Shown one piece after another: positions 43,082 to 51,401 of a stretch of 64,000 nt of DNA; the stretch's first letter is position 1, and each line of letters starts with the position of its first letter. Location: positions 62,001 through 126,000 of the forward strand of contig CANRJB010000002.1 in assembly GCA_947630845.1 (NCBI GenBank), given 5' to 3'. Position numbers and translations under genes: made by a program. A model generated the notes under the pieces. That model saw only the letters and a program-made list of their open reading frames with translations, was not told where the DNA came from and searched no databases. The DNA comes from an uncultured Clostridia bacterium. GTDB taxonomy: Bacteria; Bacillota; Clostridia; Oscillospirales; Ruminococcaceae.

Positions 43082-44647
43082 TTATTCTTCCGTATTCTGT
43101 ACCGTCTCGTGGTACTCTTTCTCTGTGTTGACATTCCAGATGTTGGACTTGTCCGTCCTGCCTGTGAGGATGTTCTCCACTGCCTCAAATGCCGTCACCA
43201 TGGAGTGATCCATGTTATTGTAACGATGCTGTCCGTTTCTGCCGATACAGCTGAGATTGTCAAACCCATTCAGATAGTTGATGAGCGTGTCGATCTCCTC
43301 ATAGGTGTCAAAGTAGGCAGGATATGCCTTTTTGACACGTTCTCTGTGAGCGGAATAGATTTTGGCATCTTTTGCGATGACACCCATCCGTATCAGTTCC
43401 TTCACAGCAAACTGTGCTGTCTCACGTGCGCCCATGTTCCAGAAAGCGTCGCCCTCTTCACAGAAGTATTCCAGTCCGATCCAGACCATCTCTGCCGGAT
43501 TTTCCACCATGTAAGGCGACCAGTTGTTGAAGATCTGGATACGTCCGAGTTTGACGCCTGTATCCTGCACATAGATCCAGCAGTCCGGCACGATGTTGCC
43601 GAGCGTGCGCATATCCGTTTCATTTTTCAGCAGCAGCTTGTCAAGCAGCAGTCCCACCGTCACAAAGTCACGGTAAGGCAGTCCGGCAGCAATTCTTGCC
43701 GGAGCTTCCGGCACATCCTGCATCCCTGCGACCAGATCTTTCAGCGGCATGGACGAAAGGAAGTAATCGCCCTTTACCGTCATTTCCTTGCCGTCCTTTT
43801 CGATGACGATGCTCCGGATGGTGCTGTCCTCATTGCAGATGCGCACGACCTTTGCGCCCATCACGATCTTGCCGCCCAGACGGCGAATTTCTTCAGCAGT
43901 CTGTTCCCAGAGCTGACCGGGACCATATTTCGGATAATAAAATTCTTCGATCAGCGATGTTTCGACATGATCGCTCTTTGTTCCCGTGACCTTCTGCACC
44001 ATATCCTTCAGGACGGCAGTCACGCTCAGACCCTTGACTCTCTGTGCGCCCCAGTCAGCAGAAATGCCGGACGGATGCCGCCCCCAGAGTTTTTCCGTGT
44101 AGCCCTCAAAGAACATGGAATACAGTTTCTTTCCGAAACGGTTGATATAGAAGTTTTCGAGGGAATCCTCCTCCCTCTTTTTCACGGCAGAGCCAAGATA
44201 GCTCATCCCTGCCTCCATCGTCGTCACGAAGCCCATGTTGCGGATGGTCGCCCACTTCATGGAAACGGGATAGTCAAAGAATTTTCTGTTATAGTAGATC
44301 CTCGACACCCTGTTGCGTACAAGCATGACTCTGTCCTCTGTTTCCGGGTCGGGACCTTCCTCAGCTATGGTCTTTTCCCTGCCGAGCAGCTTGTCGTCAA
44401 AGGACGGCTTGCCCTGCAAAGGCATCATGTCCTGCCACCACTGCATGACACGCTGATCTTTGGAGAAGAAACGGTGTCCGCCGATATCCATGCGGTTGCC
44501 GTGGTGGTTGACGGTACGGGAGATACCGCCGATGGCATGACTCTCCTCATAGATCGTGACCTGATATTCCTCCGGTGCTTTCCGGAGCAGCTCCAGTCCT
44601 GCGGTCAGTCCGGCAGGACCTGCGCCGATGATGATAACATTTTTCAT
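43082..44647 (-). CDS. FAD-dependent oxidoreductase (UDP-galactopyranose mutase / protoporphyrinogen oxidase-like)
   Basis: A protein of 521 residues. The dinucleotide-binding site is [18 protein letters not shown] followed by [14 protein letters not shown] and the flavin-contacting [14 protein letters not shown]. This group of amine-oxidase-like flavoproteins includes enzymes of polysaccharide and isoprenoid metabolism; the substrate cannot be named. [19 protein letters not shown] and [14 protein letters not shown] are other conserved-looking parts, and the C-terminus has [16 protein letters not shown] at 44647 follows GGAGGGCATTTTGC. It stands alone, convergent with nothing and preceded by a 260-base gap. 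Confidence 0.82.
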   Translation of the reverse strand: MKNVIIIGAGPAGLTAGLELLRKAPEEYQVTIYEESHAIGGISRTVNHHGNRMDIGGHRFFSKDQRVMQWWQDMMPLQGKPSFDDKLLGREKTIAEEGPDPETEDRVMLVRNRVSRIYYNRKFFDYPVSMKWATIRNMGFVTTMEAGMSYLGSAVKKREEDSLENFYINRFGKKLYSMFFEGYTEKLWGRHPSGISADWGAQRVKGLSVTAVLKDMVQKVTGTKSDHVETSLIEEFYYPKYGPGQLWEQTAEEIRRLGGKIVMGAKVVRICNEDSTIRSIVIEKDGKEMTVKGDYFLSSMPLKDLVAGMQDVPEAPARIAAGLPYRDFVTVGLLLDKLLLKNETDMRTLGNIVPDCWIYVQDTGVKLGRIQIFNNWSPYMVENPAEMVWIGLEYFCEEGDAFWNMGARETAQFAVKELIRMGVIAKDAKIYSAHRERVKKAYPAYFDTYEEIDTLINYLNGFDNLSCIGRNGQHRYNNMDHSMVTAFEAVENILTGRTDKSNIWNVNTEKEYHETVQNTEE

Positions 44648-44907
44648 GCAAAATGCCCTCCACTTGCGATTTGCTTTGCAAAAAGCTCCCCCCCTCAGGA
44701 GAGAGCCATGCATTTATACGAATTCACTGCCCATCACAGACAGGCAGCCGCCAGAGGCGTTTCCTGTTCATCCCATCGGAGGTAAGGATCACAGGAAATC
44801 CGTACTACCTACGTATTTTCCACATCCTGTTTGATTTAGGAGATGCAACTCATTCTCTGCGCCGCAAACATGCACATCTTTGCACCGCTGCGCCGCACAG
44901 ATCAAGT
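44648..44907. other. Gap with possible RNA hairpins
   Basis: This 260-base region holds no convincing gene. TTTCCTGT (44760-44767) pairs with ACAGGAAA (44791-44798), with ATCC/GGAT pairing inside. A ten-base GCGGCGCAG-type direct repeat lies next to the spoVS stop codon. It could contain the spoVS 3' end and a structured leader of the oxidoreductase gene. I could not match it to a known riboswitch. Confidence 0.4.
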
Positions 44908-45168
44908 TTACCTCGGCTCGCAGATCAGTTTGATGGCGGTACGCTCCTCATTCTCGATCTGGATGCTCGTAAACGCCGGGATGCAGATCAGATCAATGCC
45001 GATCGGTGCAAGATATCCTCTTGCAATGGCAACTGCTTTGATCGCCTGATTGGCTGCACCAGCACCTACTGCCTGAATCTCTACACTTTTGTTTTCTCGG
45101 ATCACTCCTGCGATTGCGCCTGCAACAGAATTCGGTACAGAGCGGGCTGAAACCTTTAAGACTTCCAT
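44908..45168 (-). CDS. spoVS: Stage V sporulation protein S
   Basis: A small, highly conserved Alba-like protein of 86 residues, needed for septation and spore maturation in Bacillus. The sequence VLKVSARSVPNSVAGAIAGVIRE and VGAGAANQAIKAVAIARGYL is diagnostic. The ATG at 45168 follows AAGGAGGTTCTC. It follows ymdB with a gap of about 106 bases, the same neighbourhood as the Bacillus rny-ymdB-spoVS group. Confidence 0.96.
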   Translation of the reverse strand: MEVLKVSARSVPNSVAGAIAGVIRENKSVEIQAVGAGAANQAIKAVAIARGYLAPIGIDLICIPAFTSIQIENEERTAIKLICEPR

Positions 45169-45274
45169 GAGAACCTCCTTAGAATAGTAAGATGAAATGT
45201 TGTGGAACATAGTCCATTGTTTATTATACTACAATACATCTGAAAATGCAATAGGGAAACGAAAAATTCGTGAA

Positions 45275-46039
45275 TTAGTTCATAATCAAGGCAGTAATTT
45301 TGTTACATTTACCAGTAATCTTATCGCATTCCACGATCACACCATTGATCACACATGCTCCCTCCGCTTCCTGATACGGGATCGGGAGATGCAGATGCAG
45401 CCGGTCAATGGCTGTCTGCTTGTCGATACCAAGGACAGAATCCGCTGTCCCCGTCATGCCGACATCGGTGAGATAGCCCGTGTGCCCTGCAAGAATACAG
45501 GCATCTGCCGTCTGGACATGGGTGTGCGTTCCAATCACGGCAGTGACCCGTCCGGCAAGATAATATCCCATCGCCCGTTTCTCCGAGGTCGCCTCTGCAT
45601 GAAAATCCACAAAGATGATCGGCGTATCGAGCGTTTGCAGGATCGCATCCATCTCGTCAAAGGGATTGCGCAGACTCTCCATGAACAGCACCCCCTGCAA
45701 ATTCACGATCGCTGCCCGGCATGCCCCCATGTCCAGTACCGTCACCCCATGCCCCGGACAGGCATCCGGATAATTTGCAGGACGCAGAATATGCGCACTC
45801 TCAAACAGCGGCAACTCCTTGCGCCGCTGAAAGGCATGGTTGCCTGTTGTGATGACATCCGCTCCGGCATCGGAGAGCATCCGTGCGGAATGCCGTGTGA
45901 TGCCGTTGCCGTCGGCAGAATTTTCGCCGTTGATGACGGTAATGTCCGCCCCCAGCTCACGCCGGATGGCAGGCAGCCGTTTTTGCAGGAAAAGACAGGC
46001 ATGCTCTCCGACCACATCTCCGATGAACAGCAGCTTCAT
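45275..46039 (-). CDS. ymdB: YmdB-type 2',3'-cyclic phosphodiesterase
   Basis: A metallophosphoesterase of 254 residues of the TIGR00282/YmdB family. Motifs in order are LFIGDVVGE, INGENSADG, TGNHAF, DFHAEATSEK and GTHTHVQTADA, with the C-terminal MTGTADSVLGID. In Bacillus it hydrolyses cyclic mononucleotides and controls late adaptive responses such as biofilm and motility choices. Its start overlaps the membrane-protein gene upstream by four bases. Confidence 0.93.
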   Translation of the reverse strand: MKLLFIGDVVGEHACLFLQKRLPAIRRELGADITVINGENSADGNGITRHSARMLSDAGADVITTGNHAFQRRKELPLFESAHILRPANYPDACPGHGVTVLDMGACRAAIVNLQGVLFMESLRNPFDEMDAILQTLDTPIIFVDFHAEATSEKRAMGYYLAGRVTAVIGTHTHVQTADACILAGHTGYLTDVGMTGTADSVLGIDKQTAIDRLHLHLPIPYQEAEGACVINGVIVECDKITGKCNKITALIMN

Positions 46040-47496
46040 TCTGTTCCCCCAATCTTATCGATCAGATCATGTATGGATTCTGCCGTACTTTTCCCCTCGT
46101 TCTTGTCAGGGATGCCGAGGATCTCCTCGACCGTCTCCGGACGGCGGCGTTTCTGTGCCGGAATCTCCATCGTGGGGGATTCATCGGAGAAATGCTTTCC
46201 ACGCACCCTTTCAGGCGGAATTTCCGGTGGTTCCGGTTCTTGGGGACGTTCCGGCGGCGGCGGAGAGGGCAGCGTCGTTGCACCCGGAGGTGTTTCTTCT
46301 TCCGGCTGTGTCATATGTCCGACTTCGGGCTGTGGTTCGTTCACAGCAACACGGATGGAACGGCGTGGATCGTTGGCAGCAGGGAGAGGTCTGCGTTCAG
46401 GGGCAGGACGGGGGCGTTTCGTTCGGGGACGGGTGGGAATTTCCTCCTCATCCTCCTCCGCTTCGGCTTCCTCGCTCCGGAGTCTGGAACGGATGCCAAG
46501 AAGCGGTATCTGAAGCACCAGTCCGAGTACACAGCTCAGAATGAAGATGATGGGGACGATCACAACACCTGCCCAGTACTGATACTGTATGTCCATGAAC
46601 TGCTCCACGATCGCCGGAAGTGCGACATCGATCAGCGGATCGCCCAGCAGCAGAGCCGCAAGCGCCCCCCCTGCCACACCGGCAAAGAATCTGTGGACAC
46701 TGCCCTTTCCCATCTTTTTGCTGTGGAAGATGCCGAGCAGGCAGACAGCGATCCCGAAGCATGGCAGACTTGCAGCACTGTCGAGCCACGGACACCAGAG
46801 AGAACCTTTTGTAAGGCTTGCATACATCACTGCCGCAGTTTCCACAGCGCAGATCAGCACCAGAATCAGACACATCAGCACCACATGCTTGCGCTTGCTG
46901 TAGCGTTTCATGTATGCGCCGGCAATGTATGCAGCCATCGGGAACAGTGCGGTACACTGTTCCGGCAGCAGATACATATCATTGAACCAGAGTATCGGCT
47001 GGAGTGTGCTGAAAGCGGCAATGATGATGAGGAAGGTAAGGCGTGCCTGCCGGGAGGGCAGCCCCTGCATGGCAGCATTGAGGAAGGGGGCAGCAAGCAG
47101 CAGCGCAAAATACATTCCGGCAAATTTTCCCGTATCGGTAGCCGTGAACTGGACAAATGCCTGTACCGCACCGATCCATGTGATCTCCTCATGGAGCATG
47201 ACCACCCGGAACAGCAGCGCAAAGGCAGTACCGAGGACATAGACATAGATCAGGCGGATAAAGATCTTGAAATAGCCCATGGAAAATTTCTTGCTGCCGA
47301 GGGCATAGCCCGTACCGGCAGAGAGTACCATTGCGCCCGAAAGGCAGAACCATCTTGCAGCGACCGGAGCAGCAGCATCCCATGAAGTGATAGGTTCATT
47401 GAAGTAGCCGACGGCATCAATGTACTGCAATCCGAGCAGCAGCATCACACCGAAACAGCAGAGAATATCTATACCAAGATTTCTTGATTTTTGCAT
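46036..47496 (-). CDS. Polytopic membrane protein with proline-rich cytoplasmic tail
   Basis: A protein of 486 residues. About ten helices occupy residues 5-335 and resemble the acyltransferase-3 fold (RNLGIDILCCFGVMLLL at the start, RWFCLSGAMVLS in helix two), but the catalytic His expected in helix one is not seen. Residues 340-486 form a long charged tail rich in Arg, Glu and Pro (for example PSPPPPERPQEPEPPEIPPER) ending ESIHDLIDKIGG. The enzyme activity is doubtful; a scaffold or sensor role is possible. ATG at 47496 is chosen by position; another Met four codons upstream is possible. Confidence 0.65.
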   Translation of the reverse strand: MQKSRNLGIDILCCFGVMLLLGLQYIDAVGYFNEPITSWDAAAPVAARWFCLSGAMVLSAGTGYALGSKKFSMGYFKIFIRLIYVYVLGTAFALLFRVVMLHEEITWIGAVQAFVQFTATDTGKFAGMYFALLLAAPFLNAAMQGLPSRQARLTFLIIIAAFSTLQPILWFNDMYLLPEQCTALFPMAAYIAGAYMKRYSKRKHVVLMCLILVLICAVETAAVMYASLTKGSLWCPWLDSAASLPCFGIAVCLLGIFHSKKMGKGSVHRFFAGVAGGALAALLLGDPLIDVALPAIVEQFMDIQYQYWAGVVIVPIIFILSCVLGLVLQIPLLGIRSRLRSEEAEAEEDEEEIPTRPRTKRPRPAPERRPLPAANDPRRSIRVAVNEPQPEVGHMTQPEEETPPGATTLPSPPPPERPQEPEPPEIPPERVRGKHFSDESPTMEIPAQKRRRPETVEEILGIPDKNEGKSTAESIHDLIDKIGGTE

Positions 47497-47562
47497 TGTG
47501 AACAACATCCTTTCCGTCACAGAGCAGAACAGATTTCCGGATCTCATCTGTGTTCTGTTTTT

Positions 47563-47591
47563 ATTATACCACATTTTCAGTCATTTTGCAA
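47563..47591 (-). promoter_or_regulatory. Promoter of membrane protein-ymdB unit
   Basis: On the minus strand TTGCAA (47591-47586) and TATAAT (47568-47563) are 17 bases apart; the spacer ends AAATGTGG, like several other promoters in the window. Confidence 0.72.
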
Positions 47592-47725
47592 GCAGCAGTT
47601 TCATGCATCGGAAAAAACGAAAAAAGCGCAGAAAATGATAAAATTTCCAGTATAATGACAAGCAGAATGAGAATACTATCAGCGTGAGTCATGGAATTTT
47701 TGCTCACAGAAAAGAGGGAAAACAC

Positions 47726-47959
47726 ATGCGGAGTGTGTGGGATAAGATTTTTCTGACACTGCTGCTCATCGGCGGCTTCAACTGGGGACTGGTAGGTATT
47801 TTCCAGTTTGATCTTGTGGCATGGCTGTTTGGCGGTGCAGATGCATTCCTGAGCAGGGCGGTCTATATTCTGGTCGCCATAGCAGCGGTCTGGTGTACGA
47901 CACTTCTGTTCCGTCTCGGCGAAAGCACAGAACATGGGGAAGTTCGTTCCATTGGCTGA
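47726..47959 (+). CDS. DUF378 membrane protein
   Basis: A protein of 77 residues with two transmembrane helices (about 8-30 and 42-62) and the family motif GGFNWGLVGIFQFDLVAWLFG. DUF378 proteins are small membrane proteins of unknown function, common in Firmicutes. The ATG at 47726 follows AGAGGGAAAACAC. A terminator follows after 15 bases. Confidence 0.88.
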   Translation: MRSVWDKIFLTLLLIGGFNWGLVGIFQFDLVAWLFGGADAFLSRAVYILVAIAAVWCTTLLFRLGESTEHGEVRSIG

Positions 47960-47974
47960 GAACAGAAATGAAAA

Positions 47975-48011
47975 GATCACCCATCCCCTTGGGAAAAGAG
48001 GATGGGTGATC
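47975..48011. terminator. Bidirectional terminator between DUF378 gene and sigE
   Basis: The perfect 12-bp arms GATCACCCATCC and GGATGGGTGATC enclose 13 bases. It is adjacent to the sigE stop codon on the minus strand (followed by TTTTCATTTC there). Confidence 0.85.
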
Positions 48012-48713
48012 TCATACTTTTTCTTCGAGTACGACCCTTAACTTGCGGATGATTTTCTTTTCAAGGCGAGAAATATAGGATTGTGAAATGCCGATCTTGT
48101 CAGCGACTTCCTTCTGTGTCAGCTCCTTTCTGCCGTTAAGACCGAAGCGGTACTCTAAAATTTCCCGTTCCCGGTCAGGCAGGTCATGGACTGCCGACAG
48201 CAGCATTTCCCGTTCTGCCTCCTGCTCAATTCCCCGGCTTACAATGTCATCATCCGTTCCGAGTACATCCGACAGCAGCAGCTCATTCCCGTCCCAGTCC
48301 ACATTCAGCGGTTCATCAATGGAAATGTCACTGCGGTACTGTGCAGTTTTCCGCAGGAACATCAGAATCTCATTTTCAATACAGCGTGATGCATACGTAG
48401 CAAGCCTGATGTTGCGGTCAGGGCGGAACGTCCCGACCGCCTTGATCAGCCCGATCGTGCCGATGGAAATGAAGTCCTCAAGGGATGCGGTGCTTGTCTC
48501 GAATTTTTTGGCAATAAAGACGACAAGACGGAGATTATGGACGATGAGAAGCTGTCTTGCCTGCGGGTCACCCTCTGTAAGACGGGCAAGCACATCAGCT
48601 TCTTCCTCTTTCGTGAGCGGCGGCGGCAGTGTATCCGAACCGCCGATATAGTGGACGGATGCTGGACGCAGCAGATGACGGATGAAACGGCGGATGCATT
48701 GCAGAAACAACAT
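48012..48713 (-). CDS. sigE: Sporulation sigma factor SigE
   Basis: The early mother-cell sigma factor, 233 residues. The N-terminal 25-30 residues ([14 protein letters not shown]) are the membrane-associated pro-sequence removed by SpoIIGA. Region 2 shows [31 protein letters not shown] and [17 protein letters not shown]; region 4 shows [18 protein letters not shown]. It follows spoIIGA by ten bases, the classic operon. Confidence 0.96.
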   Translation of the reverse strand: MLFLQCIRRFIRHLLRPASVHYIGGSDTLPPPLTKEEEADVLARLTEGDPQARQLLIVHNLRLVVFIAKKFETSTASLEDFISIGTIGLIKAVGTFRPDRNIRLATYASRCIENEILMFLRKTAQYRSDISIDEPLNVDWDGNELLLSDVLGTDDDIVSRGIEQEAEREMLLSAVHDLPDREREILEYRFGLNGRKELTQKEVADKIGISQSYISRLEKKIIRKLRVVLEEKV

Positions 48714-48723
48714 ACATGACCTC

Positions 48724-49521
48724 CTAATATCTGAGCAGCTTTGGGTTGAACACAGCCTTTCCCGACACCTGTCCGCTCATGCCGATAAGCACATCCACGG
48801 AGCGTATCCTGTCTGCGCTGCGGATGACGACTTCATCAGGCGAAAAGCAGAATACGATGCCGTCTCCTGCGACCGTTGCACAGGGGAGCGGACGAAGAGG
48901 TTTCGGCGGCATCCGGTCAGAGAGCAAAGGCGCAAGCAGTGCCTTGTCACAGATGATGACGGGTTTTCCGGTGAAGAAGTCAGTGAGGGTGTTGCCGGTG
49001 TCGGCAAGCCCCTCAAGGGATGCGATGTGGGAATGATAGCGGATCTGTACGGTATAGGCAGTATCGGGTGATCTGTCTCTGATACGCCCGATGAAAGTCA
49101 GCACGGCATAGGCAAGGATGGTAAAGAGTACCAACACACCGAGCGGAATGTCCGGATACCAGCTTGCATTGGCATGGTATACACGCAGCAGCCCCGATAC
49201 CGACAGCCCCATCAGCACCCCTGCCATCAGACAGCTCATGCCCGTCAGGCAGAGCATCTGCCATCCGAGCCGTCTCCAGCCATGCCATCCGAACGCCGCA
49301 AAGCACAGCACCCCTGCCGTCACTGCTTTGATCGCCCATGCTGCCGCTGCCGGAAGATGCGGCAGCAGAATGACAAGCGAACTGATGCTTCCAAGCCCTG
49401 CACCGAGCATCGTCTTTCCGAAGGTCAGCCGTTCATGCGTGAGCTTTGCCGTCAGGCGCAGCAGCAGAAAATTCATGTAGAGATTGCACACCAGTAAGAC
49501 ATCCACATAGACCGTCCGCAA
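48724..49521 (-). CDS. spoIIGA: Sigma-E processing peptidase SpoIIGA
   Basis: A membrane-bound aspartic protease of 265 residues that cleaves pro-SigE after a signal from the forespore. The first half contains about five helices; the second half holds the protease motif LADTGNTL, with the catalytic Asp in [13 protein letters not shown] and VLIGMS also match the family. The start is TTG (49521), after AGGGGGTGATCT. Confidence 0.93.
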   Translation of the reverse strand: MRTVYVDVLLVCNLYMNFLLLRLTAKLTHERLTFGKTMLGAGLGSISSLVILLPHLPAAAAWAIKAVTAGVLCFAAFGWHGWRRLGWQMLCLTGMSCLMAGVLMGLSVSGLLRVYHANASWYPDIPLGVLVLFTILAYAVLTFIGRIRDRSPDTAYTVQIRYHSHIASLEGLADTGNTLTDFFTGKPVIICDKALLAPLLSDRMPPKPLRPLPCATVAGDGIVFCFSPDEVVIRSADRIRSVDVLIGMSGQVSGKAVFNPKLLRY

Positions 49522-49700
49522 AAGATCACCCCCCTGCTGATCTCATTATACCGCAGCTTGTCTGAAAAACCTGTCGAAAGCGGACGGCTGCAAAAATTTT
49601 CCACTGTATGGAACTGGCAGGACGGAACATACTGATACTGATCCCTGAAAATCGGATGGCATCAGAGTTTCAGGTACAAATTTCACAGGGGGAATGCAGA

Positions 49701-50477
49701 ATGGCATATCACAAAGTCGTCATTGCCGGCATCAACACAGCCGAGTTGACCGTCCTGACAGAGTCAGAAAAGATGGCACTTCTCCGGGAGTACAAGGAGA
49801 CAGGCAGCAAAGCTGTCCGGGACAAGCTCATCAATGGCAATCTTCGTCTTGTGCTGAGTGTGGTGCAGCGGTTTGCAGGACGGGGGGAGGATGTGGACGA
49901 CCTGTTTCAGATCGGGGTCGTGGGACTGATCAAGGCGATCAATAATTTTGACCTGACGAAGGAAGTGCGGTTTTCGACTTACTGTGTGCCGATGATAAGC
50001 GGAGAGCTGCGGCGGCATCTCCGGGATTACACGCAGATACGGGTAAGCCGGTCGCTGCGTGATTTGGCGTATCGTGCGATACAGGCAAAGGAGCTGCTGA
50101 CGAATCGTTTTCAGCGAGAGCCGACGATGGATGAGATCGCAGCGGAGATCGGGGAAAAGCGTGCAGACATTGTGATCGCACTCGAAAGCATCAGCGATCC
50201 GATCTCGCTGTACGAGCCGGTCTATTCGGATACAGGGGACACGTTGTATGTGATGGATCAGATCAGCGATCAGGAGAGTGCAGAGAGCTGGATCGCACAG
50301 TTTTCGATGCGTGATGCAATGCGTTCGTTGGAAAAGAGGGAGAAGAATATTTTATATCTGCGTTTTCTCTGCGGCAAGACACAGACCGAAGTAGCAAAGG
50401 AGATCGGCATTTCACAGGCACAAGTCTCCCGTCTGGAAAAAGGAGCGATCGCCAGAATAAAAGATGCTGCAATATGA
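49701..50477 (+). CDS. sigG: Sporulation sigma factor SigG
   Basis: The late forespore sigma factor, 258 residues. Region 1.2 reads KVVIAGINTAELTVLT, as in SigG; region 2 has NGNLRLVLSVVQRF, VDDLFQIGVVGLIKAINNFDL and YCVPMISGELRR; region 3 IRVSRSLRDLAY; region 4 GISQAQVSRLEKGA. The ATG at 49701 follows GGGGGAATGCAG; the 31 codons upstream belong to the intergenic region. It is divergent from spoIIGA-sigE, unlike the Bacillus order. Confidence 0.94.
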   Translation: MAYHKVVIAGINTAELTVLTESEKMALLREYKETGSKAVRDKLINGNLRLVLSVVQRFAGRGEDVDDLFQIGVVGLIKAINNFDLTKEVRFSTYCVPMISGELRRHLRDYTQIRVSRSLRDLAYRAIQAKELLTNRFQREPTMDEIAAEIGEKRADIVIALESISDPISLYEPVYSDTGDTLYVMDQISDQESAESWIAQFSMRDAMRSLEKREKNILYLRFLCGKTQTEVAKEIGISQAQVSRLEKGAIARIKDAAI

Positions 50478-50544
50478 CAAAATATCACAACAATACCGGG
50501 CAGGCGGCGGCAAGCTCCTGCCCCACTTTACTTTTATTTAATAC

Positions 50545-50573
50545 TTGCATTTTTTTTCAGAATGTGTTATACT
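50545..50573 (+). promoter_or_regulatory. Promoter of zinc-ribbon gene
   Basis: TTGCAT (50545-50550) and TATACT (50568-50573) are 17 bases apart; the spacer ends GAATGTGT. Confidence 0.75.
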
Positions 50574-50621
50574 ATACATAAGAGGGAAAAATCGTTTTCC
50601 ATTCACAAAGGAGGTAATCAT

Positions 50622-51269
50622 ATGTCATTTTCTGATAAGCTGAGCGCAAACCTGACCAATGCCGGCAGGACTGTCTCCCAGAGCCTGAAAAACTTTTCCG
50701 ATTCCAATTCCCTGCAAAGGGAAATGAATGCCCAGAAACGCAGCATTCAGCAGAAAATCATGGAAATTGGTCAGCTCTATTACGATAAGTATAAGGACGA
50801 CCCCGGTGCGGATTTCATGGAACAGATCGAGTCCATCTCCAATTCTGAACGGCGCATCCGTGAGATACAGGACGAGATACAGGACGTACAGTCCCGGAAA
50901 CCCGACCTCGTACAAGTCCCCGTCACACAGGGCAGCGTCAAGCCCTCTGCTATGGTGTGCATGCAGTGCGGCTGTACATCTTCGGATATCACCCAGATCT
51001 ACTGCGCATCCTGCGGTCAGAAGCTTACCCCCCAGTACCCCACAGCCGCTGCCGCTGCACTTGCACCGGCACAGACCGCCAGCGATGTCCGCACCAAGCC
51101 CGTGCAGCCTTCCCTGACCAAGCCTGCTGACATCGTCCTTCCCGAAAAATCGGAACAGTCCCCTGCCCCCGAAACCCCTGCCCCTGCCGGCAGATTCTGC
51201 ACCAGATGCGGCGCAAAAGCAGATGCGGAGTCCCTTTTCTGTGCGCAGTGTGGAAATAAGTTACCATAA
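50622..51269 (+). CDS. Coiled-coil zinc-ribbon protein
   Basis: A cytoplasmic protein of 215 residues. The N-terminal half (about 20-90) is a helical coiled coil, followed by a zinc ribbon (CMQCGC with CASCGQK, about 117-137), a Pro/Ala/Thr linker, and a second ribbon (FCTRCGAK with FCAQCGNK) at the end. Such zinc-ribbon and coiled-coil proteins are common in Ruminococcus but have no known role. The ATG follows AAAGGAGGTAATCAT. It precedes the GGDEF gene, which has its own promoter. Confidence 0.78.
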   Translation: MSFSDKLSANLTNAGRTVSQSLKNFSDSNSLQREMNAQKRSIQQKIMEIGQLYYDKYKDDPGADFMEQIESISNSERRIREIQDEIQDVQSRKPDLVQVPVTQGSVKPSAMVCMQCGCTSSDITQIYCASCGQKLTPQYPTAAAAALAPAQTASDVRTKPVQPSLTKPADIVLPEKSEQSPAPETPAPAGRFCTRCGAKADAESLFCAQCGNKLP

Positions 51270-51303
51270 ATTAAAATATTCGTGAAAAATTTATGAAAAG
51301 TAC

Positions 51304-51332
51304 TTGCATTTCTATAAAGAATGTGGTACAAT
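51304..51332 (+). promoter_or_regulatory. Promoter of the sensor-GGDEF gene
   Basis: TTGCAT (51304-51309) and TACAAT (51327-51332) are 17 bases apart; the spacer ends GAATGTGG. Confidence 0.75.
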
Positions 51333-51401
51333 TGAATAAGCTGCCCTGTATGGCAGCAGTCTGAGGAAAGGATTTGCCGGAATCTGCGGCGGTGATACAG
51401 A

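Noticed and set aside
43109..44785. 558-codon open frame on the plus strand
   Set aside because: Antisense to the flavin oxidoreductase, whose cofactor motifs are clear.
45197..46513. 438-codon open frame on the plus strand
   Set aside because: Antisense to ymdB and the membrane-protein tail; composition is Cys/Arg/Gly-rich and unlike a protein.
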